Source: an uncultured Burkholderiales bacterium
GTDB lineage: Bacteria > Pseudomonadota > Gammaproteobacteria > Burkholderiales > Burkholderiaceae_C
NCBI GenBank assembly: GCA_903949285.1
Contig: CAJAYT010000129.1
Coordinates: 1 to 48,634 of the forward strand
Reading direction: 5' to 3'
Length of the DNA stretch: 48,634 bases
Made by a program: the position numbers and the translations under genes. The notes beneath the pieces were generated by a model. That model was not told where the DNA came from. It did no database searches and saw only the letters and a program-made list of their open reading frames with translations. Positions 33,925 to 41,260 of this stretch are shown here, one piece after another; position 1 is the stretch's first letter, and each line of letters starts with the position of its first letter.

Positions 33925-34836
33925 TTAAACACTGTACAAGTGACTCGGATTGGTGACGAGAATCTTGGCGAGCTCTGAGCCCCCCGAAGTCCAAGTCGCT
34001 AATCGGTTAATGGCTTGCCCGTCATTGATCGGTTGGAAAGGCTCAATGCCATCTGATTTTCTGGGCTGCCCTGGTGTTCCGCCACCCGGATGGGGCCAAT
34101 CGGTTCCCCAAAGCATTCGGTCTGGGTTGGCTTTGATAAGTGTTTTAGCCAATGCTTTCACAGACTCTGAGTCAGGATTGCTTGCTATCCGGTAGGCTGC
34201 AGAGAGTTTTAACCACACCCGCCCTGTTGCTAAGAGGTCCAGCAAAATATTTAAGCCCGGCTGATCCAGACCCAACTCCGGATTCACCAAACAAAAATGA
34301 TCAATAACCAAGGGCACCCTCATGGCTTGAATAAACTTGGCAAGGGATACCAGCACATCTAGGCGAGTGAAGATCTGAATGTGCCACCCAAGAGGTGCAA
34401 CAAGCTTTTGTGTGTACTCCAAAGTTTGAATGGCCAGCGCTGGGTCGTGAAGCCCAAAGGTTTCCAAATTGACGCGCACCCCTCTCACGCCTACAGCGTG
34501 CATATCACGGAGTTGGTCCATAGCAAAAGTCTCATCTATGACAGCAACACCCCTCGCGCGGCTCGGGCCTAATACCTGCAAGGCATTGAGTGTGCAGCGA
34601 TTATCGGTCCCGTAAATACTGGGGTGAACGATAACAACCTTATCAACACCCAGTGCCGCGTGTAGACGATTAAGGTCCACTATGGAGGCGTCAGCTGGGG
34701 TATAACTGCGCTTTGCGTCCAACGGGAATTCAGCCAACGGCCCAAAAATATGAGTATGACAGTCCACAGCACCAGCTGGCACGGGAAATGTTGGTGCAAC
34801 ATGGTGAATATTCAAAATCGCTTGGGAAGAAATCAT
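33925..34836 (-). CDS. Amidohydrolase family (amidohydro_2 / PDC-lactonase-like) metal-type hydrolase
   Basis: TIM-barrel hydrolase, about 303 residues, similar to 2-pyrone-4,6-dicarboxylate lactonase and related enzymes. Seen: AVDCHTHIFGP with H27 and H29 from the ATG at 34836, VIVHPSIYGTDN, GVRGVRVNLETFG, PLVIDHFCLVNP, and the C-terminal aspartate in MLWGTDWPHPGGG. These are the expected barrel-end residues. An in-frame start at 34923 adds 29 residues without homology and is rejected. Heads a minus-strand run (amidohydrolase, SBP-fold protein, RNase) and is divergent from a decarboxylating dehydrogenase gene. Probably hydrolyses a lactone or ring-derived acid. Confidence 0.9.
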   Translation of the reverse strand: MISSQAILNIHHVAPTFPVPAGAVDCHTHIFGPLAEFPLDAKRSYTPADASIVDLNRLHAALGVDKVVIVHPSIYGTDNRCTLNALQVLGPSRARGVAVIDETFAMDQLRDMHAVGVRGVRVNLETFGLHDPALAIQTLEYTQKLVAPLGWHIQIFTRLDVLVSLAKFIQAMRVPLVIDHFCLVNPELGLDQPGLNILLDLLATGRVWLKLSAAYRIASNPDSESVKALAKTLIKANPDRMLWGTDWPHPGGGTPGQPRKSDGIEPFQPINDGQAINRLATWTSGGSELAKILVTNPSHLYSV

Positions 34837-34970
34837 AAAGAGATGGGTCTGAGTTAGTTCAGTAAAGGGCGTAAATAAAGTGAGTTTGTGAATAGAATAG
34901 CACTCTTTGTGTATGCAACTCATGATGACTATCCCGAGTCATTCTATCCTTGCATTTTGAGGGGCATTTA

Positions 34971-36032
34971 ATGAAGATCATTGTTTTACCAGGTGATGGA
35001 ATTGGGCCAGAAACGATGGCCGCTACGGTGGAAGTTTTACAATCCGTTAACAAACGCTTTGACTTAAACTTAGAGCTTGAGCATGATATTGCGGGACATG
35101 AAAGTCTTAAAAAACATGGCTCTACGGTAACTGAGGCATTGCTCCACAAGGTCAAAACTGCGGATGGTCTGATGCTCGGCCCCATGTCCACTTATGACTT
35201 CAAAGACGAGTCTAAGGGTGAGATTAATCCTTCTAAATTTTTCAGAAAAAGTCTAGATCTTTACGCCAATATTAGGCCTGCAAGGACTTACAGCGGACTC
35301 ACGAATAAAGTGGGCCCCTTTGATTTAATTGTGGTACGCGAGAACACAGAAGGTTTTTATGCAGACAGAAACGTTGAGTCTGGCTCTAGCGAGATGCTTA
35401 TTACGCCAGATGTTGTCATCTCGCTCAGAAGAATTACAAGACTTTGCTGTGAGCGAATTGCAAGGACTTCGTTTGAACTGGCTCAAACGAGGCGAAAAAA
35501 AGTAACGATTGTTCATAAAGCCAACGTCCTCAAAATCGCCGACGGGATGTTCATCGATATCTGCAAATCGGTTGGACAAGAATACCCAGATGTACAAATT
35601 GACGACTACATTGTCGATGCAATGATGGCACACGTTGTTCGCGCGCCTGATAAATTTGACGTTATCGTGACGACCAATATGTTTGGGGATATTTTGTCCG
35701 ACCTCACCTCTGAGCTCTCAGGAAGTCTAGGGCTGGCGGGCTCCCTCAACGCAGGCACCCAGTACGCAATGGGTCAAGCTGCTCACGGATCAGCACCTGA
35801 TATTGCGGGTCAAGATATTGCAAATCCAATGTCACTCATTTTGTCTGCAGCGATGCTACTGGGTTGGTGTGGGCAACGCAGCAAGAGCAAACGGTTATTA
35901 GAGGCCAGCAAGGCCATCGAGCAAGCAGTTGAGCGCGTCGTCAAAGACGGGCAAGTTACCCGAGATATTGGCGGTAACTTGGGTACACAGGCAACGGGCT
36001 TGGCTCTTGCTAAATACCTACAAACCCACTAA
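34971..36032 (+). CDS. Isocitrate/isopropylmalate dehydrogenase family protein
   Basis: 353-residue NAD(P)-dependent beta-decarboxylating dehydrogenase. Motifs: VLPGDGIGPE at the start, RENTEGFY at 123-130, K183 in HKANVLK (catalytic lysine), TTNMFGDILSDL (metal aspartates), and AAHGSAPDIAGQDIANP (adenine-binding region). The substrate loop, SKFFRKSLDLYANIRPAR, is of the general 3-isopropylmalate/tartrate/isocitrate kind and does not identify the 2-hydroxy acid. The ATG at 34971 has GAGGGG seven bases upstream, which excludes a TTG at 34950. Forty bases upstream of a Bug receptor gene, hence a likely uptake-plus-oxidation pair. Confidence 0.93.
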   Translation: MKIIVLPGDGIGPETMAATVEVLQSVNKRFDLNLELEHDIAGHESLKKHGSTVTEALLHKVKTADGLMLGPMSTYDFKDESKGEINPSKFFRKSLDLYANIRPARTYSGLTNKVGPFDLIVVRENTEGFYADRNVESGSSEMLITPDVVISLRRITRLCCERIARTSFELAQTRRKKVTIVHKANVLKIADGMFIDICKSVGQEYPDVQIDDYIVDAMMAHVVRAPDKFDVIVTTNMFGDILSDLTSELSGSLGLAGSLNAGTQYAMGQAAHGSAPDIAGQDIANPMSLILSAAMLLGWCGQRSKSKRLLEASKAIEQAVERVVKDGQVTRDIGGNLGTQATGLALAKYLQTH

Positions 36033-36072
36033 AACCACTCACGTTCTAAATCGACACTCAGGTCACTATCCA

Positions 36073-37056
36073 ATGCTTAAAACAACTCCCCTCATGAAGG
36101 CTATCGGCTTTGCCTTTTTCTTCATCCTACTCGGTAGCGCCCTACCTTGCTCAGCCCAGTCGTACCCAAACAGGGCAATTCGGTTTGTCATCCCAAACCC
36201 CGCCGGAGGACTCCCGGACACAGTTGCCAGAATTTATGCCCAACGCCTGTCCGAGCGCTTGGGTCAGGCGGTCACCGTGGACAATCACCCAGGTGCCAAC
36301 GGTGTGCTTGCGTGCCAATCCGTGATGACAGCGCCCAAGGACGGTTACACCTTTTTAGTATCCGATGGGTCGACTTTTTCCGTCAACCCGCGCTTGTACA
36401 CTAACCTTAGTTACGATTTGAGAAGAGATTTTGTTGAAGTCTCATTAGCCGCCAGAGCGCCACTTTATTTAGCAATCAACTCCAAAGTAAAAGCCAACAA
36501 CCTGAAGGAATTAATTGCTTACATTAAAGCAAACCCAGGCACGCTCACCTACGGCTCTAGTGGTATCGGAAGCACTCATCACTTGAGTATGGAAGCTCTT
36601 AAAACAGCTTTAAATCTTGACATCACCCACGTCCCTTACAAGGGCTCCGGGCAGTCTGTCCCAGCACTGGTGGGCGGTCAAGTGGATATGCTCTTTGCGG
36701 CGCTACCCTCATTGTCAGGCTTCGTCAAAACGGGGCAAGTAAAGTTAATCGCAAGTAACGCTTCGCATCGGTCACCACAAGAGCCGAATACACCGTCCAT
36801 CTCAGAAATAGTAAAGGGTTATGATTTCTCGCCCACCATCGGTGTTTTTGCAGCCAAAGGCACCCCCCAAGTAGCAATCGACAAGCTCAGCGCAGAGATC
36901 GCTGTAGTTGCAAAAAGCAGTGATATGGCTCAGCTCTTCGCCACAGCCGGAATCGATCCCGTGGGCAGCACGCCGCAGGAGTTTGAGCGCGCTTTGGCCG
37001 AGGAAATTGAAAAAATTGGTAGGGCCGTAACGGCAGCAGGAATTAAAGCGGAGTGA
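36073..37056 (+). CDS. Bug-family tricarboxylate-type substrate-binding protein, second copy
   Basis: 327-residue periplasmic receptor. The signal peptide is MKAIGFAFFFILLGSALPCSAQ from a start at 36073. Family motifs: SYPNRAIRFVIPNPAGG, GQAVTVDNHPGANGVLA, APKDGYTFLVSDG, YGSSGIGSTHHLSMEAL and AKGTPQVAIDKLSAEI. It follows the dehydrogenase gene by 40 bases on the same strand. An in-frame ATG at 35929 inside the dehydrogenase gene would bury the signal peptide and is rejected. No TctAB partner. Its ligand is plausibly the hydroxy- or tricarboxylic acid used by the neighbouring enzyme. Confidence 0.94.
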   Translation: MLKTTPLMKAIGFAFFFILLGSALPCSAQSYPNRAIRFVIPNPAGGLPDTVARIYAQRLSERLGQAVTVDNHPGANGVLACQSVMTAPKDGYTFLVSDGSTFSVNPRLYTNLSYDLRRDFVEVSLAARAPLYLAINSKVKANNLKELIAYIKANPGTLTYGSSGIGSTHHLSMEALKTALNLDITHVPYKGSGQSVPALVGGQVDMLFAALPSLSGFVKTGQVKLIASNASHRSPQEPNTPSISEIVKGYDFSPTIGVFAAKGTPQVAIDKLSAEIAVVAKSSDMAQLFATAGIDPVGSTPQEFERALAEEIEKIGRAVTAAGIKAE

Positions 37057-37066
37057 GAATACAGAA

Positions 37067-37097
37067 ATGGAGGTCAAGCAAGCGCTTGTACCTCCAT
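37067..37097. terminator. Strong hairpin between convergent genes
   Basis: ATGGAGGTCAAGC (37067-37079) pairs with GCTTG and ACCTCCAT (37084-37088, 37090-37097), with one bulged T and an AAGC loop. It begins 10 bases past the Bug receptor stop in a convergent gap. There is no good T-run in either direction, so it may protect 3' ends or work with Rho rather than act as an intrinsic terminator. Confidence 0.55.
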
Positions 37098-37159
37098 GGT
37101 CAAGAAGTTTAGTTAATTCAAATTTAACCAACTAATGAACTAAAGAATCAGCCCTACAC

Positions 37160-37948
37160 TTATCTTCCGTCGATTGAGTCTAAACCTGTCTTACGTACGA
37201 TGGGTTGTACGGCACTGGAGCCTAAATAGGCCAGCAATTTTCTCGCGGCCTCAACGTGGCTTGAATTTGCAACAATGGCAGCAGAAAATAGGGTTTCCTT
37301 TTGAACATCAGGGCTAATCTTACCGACGATGTCTATGCCCTCAATGGGTAGGAGTTCACTATATTGTTGAAATCCAATTTCTGCCTTGCCACTGGCAACG
37401 ATCTCTCCAACAGGAACGGCAGGTATCTTGCGAGCCTTGTCTTTTAGCTCATTGGCAATACCTAGGCGTGGAAATAATTCGCGCGACAAGTACTCACCGC
37501 TTGCGCTATCGGAATAGGCTATGGATTTAGCAGCCAATAATGTTTTAATAAGAGCTTCTTTTGTGCTTATATCGGGCTTGGGTGCACCTGCTTTAACAGC
37601 AACGCCAATCAAAGATCTAGCAAGCACAACCTTAGAGCCCTTTAAGAGCTTGCCCTGATCCATCAGTTCATCCAGTGAACTGCCAACCATGATCACCACA
37701 TCGACCCGCTCTCCTCGCTCCAAACGTTTGGGGATCGCATTGGCTGTGTCACCCATGGAAGGTCCGCGTTGAAAATCAATCTTTACATCAGGGTTGGACT
37801 TTAAATAGGGATCAGATAACTCGATAAAAGCCTGAGCGAACCCACCGGAGCTCACCACAAGAAGGTCCTCGGCTTGCGCCAATAGAGATTGCAAGCAAAG
37901 AGCAAGACCTAGGACAGTGGACCATAGATATTTGTTGAAACCGCGCAT
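37160..37948 (-). CDS. ModA-like ABC transporter substrate-binding protein
   Basis: 262-residue secreted binding protein of the molybdate/sulfate-type (type II) group. Signal peptide: YLWSTVLGLALCLQSLLAQA. Mature start LLVVSSGGFAQAFIELSDPYL, then GDTANAIPKRLERGERVDVVIM, ARSLIGVAVKAGAPKPDIS, IAYSDSASGEYLSRELF and EIGFQQYSELLPIEGIDIVG, as in ModA relatives. GGAG before the ATG at 37948 fixes the start against a TTG at 37960. No permease or ATPase gene adjoins, so it is an orphan, and the ligand may well not be molybdate. Confidence 0.9.
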   Translation of the reverse strand: MRGFNKYLWSTVLGLALCLQSLLAQAEDLLVVSSGGFAQAFIELSDPYLKSNPDVKIDFQRGPSMGDTANAIPKRLERGERVDVVIMVGSSLDELMDQGKLLKGSKVVLARSLIGVAVKAGAPKPDISTKEALIKTLLAAKSIAYSDSASGEYLSRELFPRLGIANELKDKARKIPAVPVGEIVASGKAEIGFQQYSELLPIEGIDIVGKISPDVQKETLFSAAIVANSSHVEAARKLLAYLGSSAVQPIVRKTGLDSIDGR

Positions 37949-38012
37949 TTGAACTCCCAAAGAGATTGAAGATGCGGGGATTCTAGCGCCAGGAAATTAA
38001 AAGCCTATTGGG

Positions 38013-38273
38013 TTAAGCGCGAACGTTAATGCGGTGCTGATCCTGAACCGTTTTGGTGCTTGTCGATACTGGCTTGGAGGGCATTCCGTTACCACCTGCC
38101 TGGGGGGACTTGGGGACAGCGGGCTTGGTGGACTGAGTAGCGTGTTGAATATTGGCACCAGCGGCGCGCTGTGGTGCCTGACTCTGCGTGGTCGGGGGCT
38201 TTGAGGCAACCTGAGGTTTAGCCTGCGCTTGTTGACTAGCACTCATTGAGGAAGAAATTGAAATGGAACTCAT
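38013..38273 (-). CDS. Small low-complexity Ser/Ala/Gln/Pro-rich protein, hypothetical
   Basis: 86 residues, starting MSSISISSSMSASQQAQAKPQ and made almost entirely of Ser, Ala, Gln, Pro, Thr and Lys, ending DQHRINVRA. No signal peptide, membrane helix or known domain. It lies alone in the gap between the ModA-like gene and the second secreted CMD-family gene. There is no clear ribosome site before the ATG. It could be a real disordered protein or chance. I do not recognise it. Confidence 0.35.
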   Translation of the reverse strand: MSSISISSSMSASQQAQAKPQVASKPPTTQSQAPQRAAGANIQHATQSTKPAVPKSPQAGGNGMPSKPVSTSTKTVQDQHRINVRA

Positions 38274-38493
38274 AAAGCTGTTTTTATACAGGTTAAACCA
38301 GTAGGTAAATTAGAACACGAAACGCCTTGAAATGCAAAAACACCCACCACCAGGCGCGTAAGGGTAATTCCCGCTGATTATTTGGGAAATATTGCGCATA
38401 GTTGAGCCTTGCAAAAAAATAACTTACTCCTTGGTATCAAACAAAGTCCCAGGACTTCCCCTACATTGCTAGAGTCTAATTAAATTAAAGAAA

Positions 38494-39183
38494 ATGAAAC
38501 TCAATACGCCGATCGGCAAGCCTCTTTGCCAACTCGCCTCCCTTGCCCTTTTATCTCTAACTCTCGGGTTTTGTGCAAGCACCTTTGCACAAGAAGCCGC
38601 AAAGGAAGGAGCGAGTTTACAGTCGCCTCGCTTTAAAGCTTTGAGTCTGGAGGATTTGAACGTCTATCAACAGCCCCTGGGTCAACAGGTGATGAAGGTG
38701 TCTAGCATTGGATTGGGAGGACCGTACAACCCACTCCTGCGAAGTCCGGTGATGGGACAACGCATGTTTGATTTACTTTACTATCTGCGTTGGAACTCGT
38801 CTGTACCCCTCAGACTCAATGAGTTTGCCATTTTGATCATTGGGCGCCAGTGGCGTTCTCAGGTCGAATGGTTCGCACACGCACCCCTAGCCATCAAAGC
38901 GGGTCTATCGCCTGAGATAGTAGCAACCCTAAAAACACAAAAACGACCCGAAAAAATGGCTGAAGATGAGGCAATGGTTTACGATTTCGTAACTGAATTG
39001 ACCCAAAACAAACGCGTCTCAGACGCAAGTTTTGCGAGAGCTAGAAAAATCTTCTCTGAACAGCAACTTGTTGATCTGACCACCATTACGGGCACCTACG
39101 TCACCGTTGCAATGCTCTTAGCCATGGCTGAGGAGGGGGTTCCCGCAGGTAAAGAGCCCCCCTTTAAGGCAGGAGAGCCCTGA
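38494..39183 (+). CDS. Secreted carboxymuconolactone decarboxylase family protein, copy 2
   Basis: 229-residue paralogue of the gene at 17602-18306. A signal peptide (CQLASLALLSLTLGFCASTFAQ) precedes a CMD-like domain with VPLRLNEFAILIIGRQWRSQ, VEWFAHAPLAIKAGLSPE, KRPEKMAEDEAMVYDFVTEL. As in copy 1 there is no CxxC, and the EWFAH glutamate/histidine pair remains. Followed after 211 bases by a Tat-exported alpha/beta hydrolase on the same strand, which suggests a shared periplasmic pathway (CMD-fold lactone or peroxide chemistry plus ester cleavage). That link is inference. Confidence 0.88.
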   Translation: MKLNTPIGKPLCQLASLALLSLTLGFCASTFAQEAAKEGASLQSPRFKALSLEDLNVYQQPLGQQVMKVSSIGLGGPYNPLLRSPVMGQRMFDLLYYLRWNSSVPLRLNEFAILIIGRQWRSQVEWFAHAPLAIKAGLSPEIVATLKTQKRPEKMAEDEAMVYDFVTELTQNKRVSDASFARARKIFSEQQLVDLTTITGTYVTVAMLLAMAEEGVPAGKEPPFKAGEP

Positions 39184-39322
39184 GAAAAACACTTAATCCG
39201 GGGAGCTTCACTTCCATGATAATTACGATCCGGATTGAAGCCCTTTAAGGATCTGTACAAAGTAATTGATCGAGTTTCACTCCCCCCTTTCCTTTGCATT
39301 ACAACCTTTAGCACACAACCCG

Positions 39323-39351
39323 TACTTCCTGATGGGAAGTATTTGTTTTTG
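39323..39351 (+). terminator. Weak terminator-like hairpin before the hydrolase gene
   Basis: TACTTCC / GGAAGTA (39323-39329, 39335-39341) with a 5-base loop, followed by TTTGTTTTT. It lies 140 bases past the CMD copy-2 stop and 44 before the hydrolase ATG, so it may terminate the first transcript or attenuate the second. Confidence 0.45.
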
Positions 39352-39394
39352 GACTAAAACTTCATATCAAATTTCATTTTTTTAGAGTCAATTA

Positions 39395-40510
39395 ATGAAC
39401 CAAGCAACCACTTCAAAAAATAGCAATAACGCATTTCACAAGGAAGGCGAAAGCACTCCAACCCAGTCCAGCAGACGCAGTTTCTTTCAAAGCGTGGCTG
39501 GTGCTACAAGTGTTGCAGCAACCACCTTGGCAAGTTGCGGTGGTGCAGCCCTTGCCTTGAGCGCTGGCTCCGCACATGCGGCAAGCGAGACCCCGATCGT
39601 TGCATCCGAGCACTGGGCAATTAAGAAAGTGGGCTCACAAGATATCAAACTTTTCATATTGAACAAAAAATTGAGCAATTACAAAAAAGTCCCAATGATG
39701 GGAACTATTTTGTTTGTTCACGGCTCCTCCATGGCCGGCTCCCCTGTCTTTGATCTTCAGGTACCTGGTAAGCCTGAGTACTCAACTATGGATTACTTTG
39801 CAAAATTGGGATATGACACTTGGTGCCTTGACCATGAGGGTTACGGTAGATCCTCCAAATCAAGGGACATCAGCTATGACATCGCTACGGGTGCGGATGA
39901 CTTGGAGGCGGTTAGTCGCTACATCGTTCAAAAAACGGGGGAACCTAAATTGATGCTTTACGGCGTCTCATCGGGCGCGTTGAGGGCAGCGCTCTTTACA
40001 GAGCGCTACCCAGAGCGGGTCAGTCGAATTGTGCTCGATGCGTTTGTATGGACTGGAGAGGGGAGCCCAACACTTGCCAACCGCAGAAAAAAAATTGATG
40101 AATGGAAGTCCTCCAACAGGAGGCCCTTGGATCACGCCATGGTTCAAAGTATTTTCACTCGGGATCACCCCGGCACAGCAGATCAAGATGTCATAGATGC
40201 TTTCGCTAAGGCGATATTAAAACTAGACTCTTCGTTACCGACTGGCACTTACATTGATATGTCTATCAATTTACCCGTTTGTACGCCCGAGAAGTTGACC
40301 GTACCAACGATGATTTTGAGAGGTGAATTTGACGGCATAGCAGCGTTTGATGATGTCGTTAAATACTTCAGCAAACTCCCCCATCCTGACAAAAGAATTG
40401 TAGTGATGCCAGGCATCGCCCACGCAAGCTTGCAGGAGAAGAACGTGAAGATTGTCCTGCACGCGCTAGAGAGCTTTTTCAGCCAACCACCGACGATTTA
40501 TAGGGGTTGA
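39395..40510 (+). CDS. Tat-exported alpha/beta hydrolase
   Basis: 371-residue secreted hydrolase. Twin-arginine signal SSRRSFFQSVAGATSVAATT (R27, R28) with a likely cut near SAHA. Hydrolase fold marks: oxyanion HGSSMAGS near 109-116, D/H-rich CLDHEGYGRSSKS, nucleophile elbow GVSSG with S192, LRGEFDGIA with the acidic residue, and GIAHASLQ with the catalytic histidine. All three triad residues appear present. No cap or substrate hints beyond its partner, the secreted CMD-family gene upstream. Ends 15 bases before a bidirectional terminator. Confidence 0.9.
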   Translation: MNQATTSKNSNNAFHKEGESTPTQSSRRSFFQSVAGATSVAATTLASCGGAALALSAGSAHAASETPIVASEHWAIKKVGSQDIKLFILNKKLSNYKKVPMMGTILFVHGSSMAGSPVFDLQVPGKPEYSTMDYFAKLGYDTWCLDHEGYGRSSKSRDISYDIATGADDLEAVSRYIVQKTGEPKLMLYGVSSGALRAALFTERYPERVSRIVLDAFVWTGEGSPTLANRRKKIDEWKSSNRRPLDHAMVQSIFTRDHPGTADQDVIDAFAKAILKLDSSLPTGTYIDMSINLPVCTPEKLTVPTMILRGEFDGIAAFDDVVKYFSKLPHPDKRIVVMPGIAHASLQEKNVKIVLHALESFFSQPPTIYRG

Positions 40511-40525
40511 TAAAAGAGCCAGAAA

Positions 40526-40552
40526 AAAAGCAAACTGAATAAGTTTGCTTTT
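40526..40552. terminator. Bidirectional rho-independent terminator
   Basis: AAAAGCAAAC / GTTTGCTTTT with a 7-base loop. On the minus strand the stem is followed by seven Ts, giving a good terminator for the zinc-ribbon operon; on the plus strand a T4 run serves the hydrolase gene. Confidence 0.85.
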
Positions 40553-40583
40553 AATCGGAAGTGCCTTCTTCAAAGAAAGGCCC

Positions 40584-41228
40584 TTATTTATCGTTATGAA
40601 TGAGTTCAGACAATGCTGAATCAATGAGCCTTGACCAATGCTCGCGGTTATGAACGGAGAATATAAACTCCTGCCCCTCTGTAGTGATGATTTGGAATTG
40701 ATCAGCTTTGAAGCTAAAGCCTAACTCTGCGCTTTGAGATCTCACTCTAGAAAAAGGGACTGAGATAACGCTTGAGTTGACGAAATAACTCTCTGGCGTA
40801 AAAATTAGTCCATCTTCCATCATGTAAAGCCAGCCACCTATCGTAGCAGCGGGTCCCACAAGGGCTGCCGGACCATGGGCCACTACTTGTTTATTTCGGT
40901 CCGTTAAAGAGAGTGACTTCAAGACTTTATGAGTCACTCTATACTGCATCAACGTAGCCCAAGCAAATATTGCCAAAACAATGCTTGCATATTTGATGGG
41001 TAGCATGAAGACATAGACAATTACCGCGTAGCCAATCGCCGCCAAAACTGATGAGACTAAAAGAGCTCTCGGAAAATTCATGGGTAGAAACAATGAATCA
41101 GAGAAAAAGCTCACGATATCCTTGGCTCTCCAAACTTCACCAGCAACACTTGGCAACAGTTTGATACCACAATTCTCACAATAAGCATTGTCTTCATCGT
41201 TGGGGTGATGGCAGATATTGCAGTTCAT
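40584..41228 (-). CDS. Zinc-ribbon membrane protein with two TM helices and a GRAM/PH-like C-terminus
   Basis: 214 residues. N-terminal zinc ribbon with C3, C6, C17, C20 (MNCNICHH, YCENCGIKLL). Two membrane helices, about 54-75 and 80-96, with the N-terminus probably cytoplasmic. The C-terminal 90 residues (GWLYMMEDGLIFTPESYF, SVISVPFSRVRSQS, FQIITTEGQEFIFSVHNREHW) have the strand-turn pattern and terminal Trp-helix of GRAM/PH-like domains. No named family recognised. Last gene of a four-gene operon, 32 bases after the coiled-coil gene, whose zinc ribbon has the same cysteine spacing. A PH/GRAM-like domain suggests membrane-lipid or partner recognition; that is inference. Confidence 0.8.
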   Translation of the reverse strand: MNCNICHHPNDEDNAYCENCGIKLLPSVAGEVWRAKDIVSFFSDSLFLPMNFPRALLVSSVLAAIGYAVIVYVFMLPIKYASIVLAIFAWATLMQYRVTHKVLKSLSLTDRNKQVVAHGPAALVGPAATIGGWLYMMEDGLIFTPESYFVNSSVISVPFSRVRSQSAELGFSFKADQFQIITTEGQEFIFSVHNREHWSRLIDSALSELIHNDK

Positions 41229-41260
41229 AGATTCAGTCTTTATTTAGCTTAAAAGTGTGA

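Noticed and set aside
36802..37131. 109-codon minus-strand frame over the end of the Bug receptor gene
   Set aside because: Lies antisense within a well-supported gene; composition is that of a shadow frame.
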